36,843 nucleotides of DNA, taken from assembly GCA_001724785.1 (NCBI GenBank), contig MEDL01000011.1, forward strand, positions 1-36,843, given 5' to 3'. The position numbers were made by a program, and so were the translations under genes. The notes beneath the pieces are model-generated. The model had not been told where the DNA came from, searched no databases, and saw only the letters and a list, made by a program, of their open reading frames with translations. Origin of the DNA: Acidovorax sp. SCN 68-22 (GTDB lineage Bacteria > Pseudomonadota > Gammaproteobacteria > Burkholderiales > Burkholderiaceae_C). Shown in pieces: positions 33,166-36,843 of this stretch (positions are counted from its first letter, which is position 1; every line of letters begins with the position of its first letter).

Positions 33166-34347
33166 GGGCAGCGCGTAGCCCTGGGCTTGCAGCGGCCCCT
33201 CGGCGGCGGCGCGGGTGTCGGGCGCGACCTCCAGACCGCGCAACTGCAGGGCGCCGGGGCTGAAGTCGATGGCGCTGGCGCCGCTGCCCGAGGCGGCAAG
33301 CACGCTCCCCGCCGCTGCCAGCATGGGTTCGAGGTCGCCGGGGGCGAGTGCGCCGCTTGCCTGGCGCAAGAGCGCGAGTTCGCGTTCCATCTGCAGCGGC
33401 GCGTCCACCACCACCTGCACATGGGGGAAATTCTGGGTCAGCGTGCTGCGCACCGCCGCCCGCTTGGTGGCAAGTGCCGTGCGCTCCTGCCAGGCCCAGG
33501 CGTTCAGGCCAACGACTTGTGCCAGCAGCAGCAGAGCGCCGGCCCAACGCGCGGCCCGCCACTGGGGCGCCCGGAGCAACGCGCCGAACAGCCCGCCGGC
33601 CTTGCGCAGGATGCGCGTGCGGCCGGTGCTGGCCAGGTCGAACTGCGCCAGGTCCCAGCGGCTCTGCGCCGCCTGGAGCGCGCGCTCGCCGGCCGATGCC
33701 AATGCCACCGGGCGGCCCAGGAGCTGTTCGGCCAGGGCTGCGACGGCCGGTTCGGCGGTCGCGGCAAGGGGTTCGTCGCCCGGTGCGGGCAGCAGCGCCA
33801 GCGCCGCCGGCACCGGCGGCAGCACCGCCACGGCGCCGTCCGGCGGCAGGCCGCTTGCCAGCAGCAACGGCGCTTCCGGCGTGCCGGCAAAGTGCAGGGC
33901 GGGTGTTTCCGCGCCGGGGGCGATTTCGGGCACCACGCGCGCCACCGGGCGGCCCGCCGCTTCGAGTGCCTGCAGCGCGCTGCGCAGCCATTGCCGGTCG
34001 CACACGGCGACCCAGGCGCTGCCGCCAGCGGCTGCGCCCGGGGCCAGGGCGAAGTGCAGCCGGGCGGGCTCGTCGAGCAGCAGGTCTTCAAGCAGGCCTT
34101 CGAGCACGGTGCGCATGCGCGGGCTGTTGGCGGCCACGCCGGGCGGCAGCTGCACGCGCTGCCACGACAGCGCCTGCGCCGGCACCACGGCCACGAGTTC
34201 GCCCGCCGCCCGGCCGGTGGCGGGCAGCAGCGCCGCGCTGGCGCGGCCGTGGCGCGTGGCCTGGTGGCCGTCCTGGCTCAGCGTGTAGCTGTAATCGGGG
34301 CTGGCGCTGGCACCGGCCAGGGGGAGGGTGAGGACAAGCAGGCTCAT
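32590..34347 (-). CDS. gspL: GspL-GspM fused reading frame of type II secretion
   Basis: One uninterrupted frame of 585 residues contains both proteins. Residues 1-394 are GspL: a cytoplasmic actin-fold-like domain (LVLTLPLAGA to LASTGRTRI), a membrane segment (ARWAGALLLLAQVVGLNAWAW, about 240-260) and a periplasmic ferredoxin-like part. Residues 395-585 are GspM, beginning at an internal ATG (33165). GspL links GspE to the membrane platform and GspM binds GspL. Normally they are separate proteins. ATG 34347 overlaps the gspK stop (ATGA). No ribosome site precedes the internal ATG, so the fusion may be translated as a whole. Confidence 0.85.
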   Translation of the reverse strand: MSLLVLTLPLAGASASPDYSYTLSQDGHQATRHGRASAALLPATGRAAGELVAVVPAQALSWQRVQLPPGVAANSPRMRTVLEGLLEDLLLDEPARLHFALAPGAAAGGSAWVAVCDRQWLRSALQALEAAGRPVARVVPEIAPGAETPALHFAGTPEAPLLLASGLPPDGAVAVLPPVPAALALLPAPGDEPLAATAEPAVAALAEQLLGRPVALASAGERALQAAQSRWDLAQFDLASTGRTRILRKAGGLFGALLRAPQWRAARWAGALLLLAQVVGLNAWAWQERTALATKRAAVRSTLTQNFPHVQVVVDAPLQMERELALLRQASGALAPGDLEPMLAAAGSVLAASGSGASAIDFSPGALQLRGLEVAPDTRAAAEGPLQAQGYALPMSAAQDTAAPAWQTRWQAMAPRERRLVLAAALLVAGALAWWLLLAPALRTLREAPAQHAQLDAQLERMQALAAEARLLQADASARPNMAEAQRALQAATAALGPGARVSLAGDRATVGLQGVSAAAIAPWLAQVRANARSVPVQAQLMRSRPKAQPVPASAAAATGSAPSTSAAPGEARWDGAVVFTLPGR

Positions 34348-35339
34348 GGGCGAATTTCGCGGGCCATTGTAGGCGGCGCGTCCAGGGGGTCCGGGCCGGC
34401 GGCGCGCGTGCGCCAGAGCGTGCTCACCTGGGTGCCGAGGCGGTACACCAGCGAGCGCTCGCGCACCGTGGCGCCCTCCAGGCGCAGGCGCCCGTGCACC
34501 TCGAAGTAGCTGCTGCCGACGCTCAGGTCGGTGGGCGAGAGCGCCGCGTCCCGGCGCAGCAGGGCGCGCACATCGTCGAGCGAGCGGAACGGCCGGGCCT
34601 CGCGCGCCGTGGCCAGCATCTCGGCGCCGGCACGGTCCAGCCCTTCGATGGCGGCCTGCAGCACCTCGGGCGGGGCGGTATTGAGGTTCACCGGCGCGCG
34701 CTCCGGCAGCACCGTGACGTAGGGCGCGAGCAGCGCGATGTTCGCCGCCGAAACCCCGAGCCAGGCGAGCTGCTCCAGCTGCTGGGGCATGAGCGCGGCC
34801 TGGCCGGCCTGCGCCGGCTCGGGCGCCGTGGCGCGCACCAGCGCCTGCTCCAGCGCGTCGAGCTGCGGGCCGGGCAGGCCCAGCTGGGCGAACAGGCGCG
34901 CGAACTGGGCATGCACGGAGGGCTGTACCGTACCCCCGACCACCAGGCTGGCCAGGTTCAGGCGCGACTGCAGGTCGACGATGCGGCCCGAGAGGAAGGC
35001 GTCCGCGGTGTCGGTGCCGGCCACGTCCTGGGCGTGGCCGTCCTGCGCCGCGAGAAAGGTGGACAGGCGCGCTTCCTCCAGCGGCACCGCCCAGGGCTCG
35101 GCCAGGTGGTCGCCGCCGCCGGCGCGCGCGTCCTCGTGCAGGATCAGGCGCGACCAGTCGAGCGCGCCGATGAGAATCCATGCCGCCTGCACGCGTGCGC
35201 GCTCGGCCGCCTCGATGGTCACGCCGCGCCACTGCTGCCACAGGGCGGCGGCGGCGAAGCTCGCCACCAGCGTCACCGTGAGCATGGCGGCGAGCAGCGC
35301 GGCGCCGCGCGCGCCGGGGCGTCGGGCGGCACGGTTCAC
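34344..35339 (-). CDS. gspK: Type II secretion minor pseudopilin GspK
   Basis: A 331-residue protein. The N-terminal prepilin-like segment ARGAALLAAMLTVTLVASFAAA lacks the Glu5 of other pseudopilins, a known feature of GspK. A large helical domain follows, with AVPVNLNTAPPEVLQAAIEG-like sequence near 220-245 (the helix-hairpin-helix-like motif). GspK caps the pseudopilus tip with GspI and GspJ. GTG 35339 overlaps the gspJ stop (GTGA). Confidence 0.93.
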   Translation of the reverse strand: MNRAARRPGARGAALLAAMLTVTLVASFAAAALWQQWRGVTIEAAERARVQAAWILIGALDWSRLILHEDARAGGGDHLAEPWAVPLEEARLSTFLAAQDGHAQDVAGTDTADAFLSGRIVDLQSRLNLASLVVGGTVQPSVHAQFARLFAQLGLPGPQLDALEQALVRATAPEPAQAGQAALMPQQLEQLAWLGVSAANIALLAPYVTVLPERAPVNLNTAPPEVLQAAIEGLDRAGAEMLATAREARPFRSLDDVRALLRRDAALSPTDLSVGSSYFEVHGRLRLEGATVRERSLVYRLGTQVSTLWRTRAAGPDPLDAPPTMAREIRP

Positions 35340-36034
35340 GATTTGCCGCCTCCGTTCAGAGGGTTGACCCAGTCCTGCGTCAGCCGGCCGGCGAGCGCGC
35401 CGTTCGTGCCCAGGTCCAGCTCCAGGCGGATACCGTCCGGCACCAGCAGCAGCGGTTTGAGGGCGGTGCTCGCCGGCACGCCTTCGGGCGTCGCGGGGGC
35501 GCCGCGGCTCGACAGGGGGTTGCTCCAGGCGTTGCCGCGGAAGTAATAGAGCTGCCAGCCGGTCAGCGGCAGCAGCGCCACTTCGCCCTGGCGCTCGGCC
35601 GCGCCGGGGCTGCGCGCCCACACGGCGGCCTGGTCCCAGGCGCTCTGCCAGTCGCCGCGCGTGGCCACGGGGGGCGATTGCCAGCGCAGCCACTGCGCCG
35701 TGCCACCCACTTCGCGCCGGCTCCAAGCGACCACCAAGGCGCCCGCACCGCCGCCGGCGCTGCTGCGCCGCGTCAGGCGCAGCACCTGGCCGTCCCAGTC
35801 GATGGGCGTGGTGTGGGGCAGGGCCAGGACCGCGTCCAGGTCGGTGCTCCATTGGCCGAGCGCCGCCTGCAGCACCAGCAGTGCGTCGCCGCGCTGCTGG
35901 GTCTGCTGCTGCGCGCGCACCATGCCGTCGAGCCCGCGCCAGCTCATCAGCGCCATCAGGCCCAGCAGGGCAATGGCGACCAGCAACTCGATCAGCGTGA
36001 AGCCGCGCCCTCGGCGCGCAAGCAGCGCGCTCAT
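35336..36034 (-). CDS. gspJ: Type II secretion minor pseudopilin GspJ
   Basis: A 232-residue prepilin. A short basic leader (SALLARRGRG) is cut after the final Gly by prepilin peptidase, before FTLIELLVAIALLGLMALMSW with Glu5. A periplasmic beta-rich domain follows (WDGQVLRLTRRS, then WQLYYFRGNAWSNP). It forms the pseudopilus tip with GspI and GspK. ATG 36034 overlaps the gspI stop (ATGA). Confidence 0.95.
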   Translation of the reverse strand: MSALLARRGRGFTLIELLVAIALLGLMALMSWRGLDGMVRAQQQTQQRGDALLVLQAALGQWSTDLDAVLALPHTTPIDWDGQVLRLTRRSSAGGGAGALVVAWSRREVGGTAQWLRWQSPPVATRGDWQSAWDQAAVWARSPGAAERQGEVALLPLTGWQLYYFRGNAWSNPLSSRGAPATPEGVPASTALKPLLLVPDGIRLELDLGTNGALAGRLTQDWVNPLNGGGKS

Positions 36035-36402
36035 CGCCGCCCCACGATGGTCGACAGCCGCAGCACCGGGCCGCTGCGTCCGTGCACCTGGGCATCGACG
36101 CGGCGAAAGCTCGGGTTCGGCGTGGGCCGCACGGCCAGCGCCACCTCGAAGCGCTCGCCCGCCTGCTCGCAGGCTTGCGCGCTCTCGCCCAGGGCGGGCA
36201 TCTGGCGCGACAGGCGCACCGCGACGAGCGCGTTTTCCGCGCACAACTGCGCCAGCAGGACTTCGGACTGGCGCTCGCCGTTGCGCACCAGGGCGCCCGT
36301 CGCCTGGCTACCGGCGAGCAGCGCGATGGCCACGATGGCGAGCGCCACCAGCACCTCGATCAGCGTGAAACCCCAGGGCGCGGGGCGGCGCTGGCGCCTC
36401 AC
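36031..36402 (-). CDS. gspI: Type II secretion minor pseudopilin GspI
   Basis: A 123-residue prepilin with the leader RRQRRPAPWG and the processed start FTLIEVLVALAIVAIALLAG (Glu5 present), then a compact domain with a Cys pair candidate (LCAEN and QACEQA). It is part of the pseudopilus tip with GspJ and GspK. GTG 36402 overlaps the gspH stop (GTGA). Confidence 0.95.
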   Translation of the reverse strand: MRRQRRPAPWGFTLIEVLVALAIVAIALLAGSQATGALVRNGERQSEVLLAQLCAENALVAVRLSRQMPALGESAQACEQAGERFEVALAVRPTPNPSFRRVDAQVHGRSGPVLRLSTIVGRR

Positions 36403-36843
36403 GGCAGTCCCTGCACGGCGAACGGGCGCAGGCCGTCGGTGGCGACGCGCAGGCGCCGCTCGGGATGCTGGAGCTGGCTCAGCTCCACGGCCTGCGGCGG
36501 GATCAGCGGCTCGGGCCCGAGCAGCACCGGCGCCGCCACGTAGGCGCGCGTGTCCGCGTTCAACCAGGCATTGGGCATGCCGCCGCCCGCCAGGCCTTCG
36601 AACTGGAAACCGCGCGGGGTCGGGCGCCAGCGCACCGGTACGCCGGCCGCGCGCGACTGGGCGCGCGCGCCTTCCAGCAGGGCAGCCAGGCGTTCGGCCT
36701 CGCGTTCGAGCCGTGTCTCGGAAGGATCGCGCAGCGCCACCGACACCCCGGCGGTCGCCAGCGCCATGATGCTCACGACCAGCAGCAGTTCAAGCAGCGT
36801 GAAGCCCTGGCTGCGTCGCGCCGCGGTGCGCGAGCGTGGGGGC
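36399..36843 (-). CDS. gspH: Type II secretion pseudopilin GspH, 5' end outside the window
   Basis: Partial gene; the N-terminus runs off the right edge. From the edge inward the frame reads RSQGFTLLELLLVVSIMAL, the pseudopilin cleavage site and helix with Glu5. A GspH-type domain follows (RLEREAERLAALLEGARAQSRA, then VRWRPTPRGFQFEGL). GspH is a minor pseudopilin near the tip. The start codon is not visible; the GTG at 36776 lies inside the pseudopilin helix and is not the start. The gspG gene, normally just upstream, would be outside the window. Confidence 0.92.
   Translation of the reverse strand, partial: PPRSRTAARRSQGFTLLELLLVVSIMALATAGVSVALRDPSETRLEREAERLAALLEGARAQSRAAGVPVRWRPTPRGFQFEGLAGGGMPNAWLNADTRAYVAAPVLLGPEPLIPPQAVELSQLQHPERRLRVATDGLRPFAVQGLP

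Noticed and set aside
36399-36776. A short complete gene beginning at the GTG at 36776
   Set aside because: The frame continues to the window edge through the pseudopilin motif GFTLLELL, so this is an internal codon of a partial gspH.

Overview
The window is GC-rich chromosomal DNA that looks like a betaproteobacterium of the family Comamonadaceae (Acidovorax/Alicycliphilus/Diaphorobacter-like). This is inferred from the paired cyanophycin synthetases with a cyanophycin-associated ABC transporter and DUF1854 gene, the comamonad-style GspH-I-J-K-L-M-N-D-E secretion operon, and a dispersed repeat carrying the core GGCCTCTAGCGCTT. No rRNA, tRNA or CRISPR array was seen.

Layout. 1-258 is the 3' end of glmS. 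An imperfect 32-bp duplication of the glmS terminus lies just downstream (235-266 and 328-359). It is followed by a conspicuously AT-rich, probably transferred two-gene cassette (459-2199): a ParA/MinD-type ATPase and a small protein with class III nucleotide-cyclase-like motifs. A possible remnant of a third gene follows. This cassette is the best candidate in the window for an undescribed system; a defence role is speculation. 2536-3836 (minus) is an arsR-arsM arsenic methylation operon with a readable promoter/operator, and a glutathione S-transferase gene lies upstream of it. 4721-8793 (minus) is a DNA repair pair: a FAN1-like VRR-NUC nuclease and a RecB-type nuclease fused to a DinG/XPD-type helicase. 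8880-10268 is a DUF2628-like/SPOR envelope protein. 10471-13545 holds a FrnE-like DsbA-family gene, a TetR regulator and, divergent from it, a flavin oxidoreductase plus a small membrane protein.

13643-22516 is a cyanophycin locus. On the minus strand are cphA' (with a degenerate Mur-ligase P-loop), cphA (intact) and creA. Divergent from them on the plus strand are an ABC exporter with an N-terminal zinc ribbon, a DUF1854 gene and a small hypothetical gene. A 5'-nucleotidase gene (22532-23419, minus) converges on this cluster through a stem-loop that contains both stop codons.

23583-36843 is a type II secretion cluster on the minus strand, transcribed from the right edge: gspH (partial), gspI, gspJ, gspK, a gspL-gspM fused frame, gspN, gspD and gspE. 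gspF lies about 3.3 kb further on, separated by four unrelated genes (MOSC, CZB, LLM-flavin, SDR). Most neighbouring gsp genes overlap by 4 bp (ATGA or GTGA), consistent with one translationally coupled transcript. gspC and gspG are not in the window. At least five diverged copies of the dispersed repeat are present. One has become the signal-peptide coding sequence of gspD, and another appears to lie within gspF.
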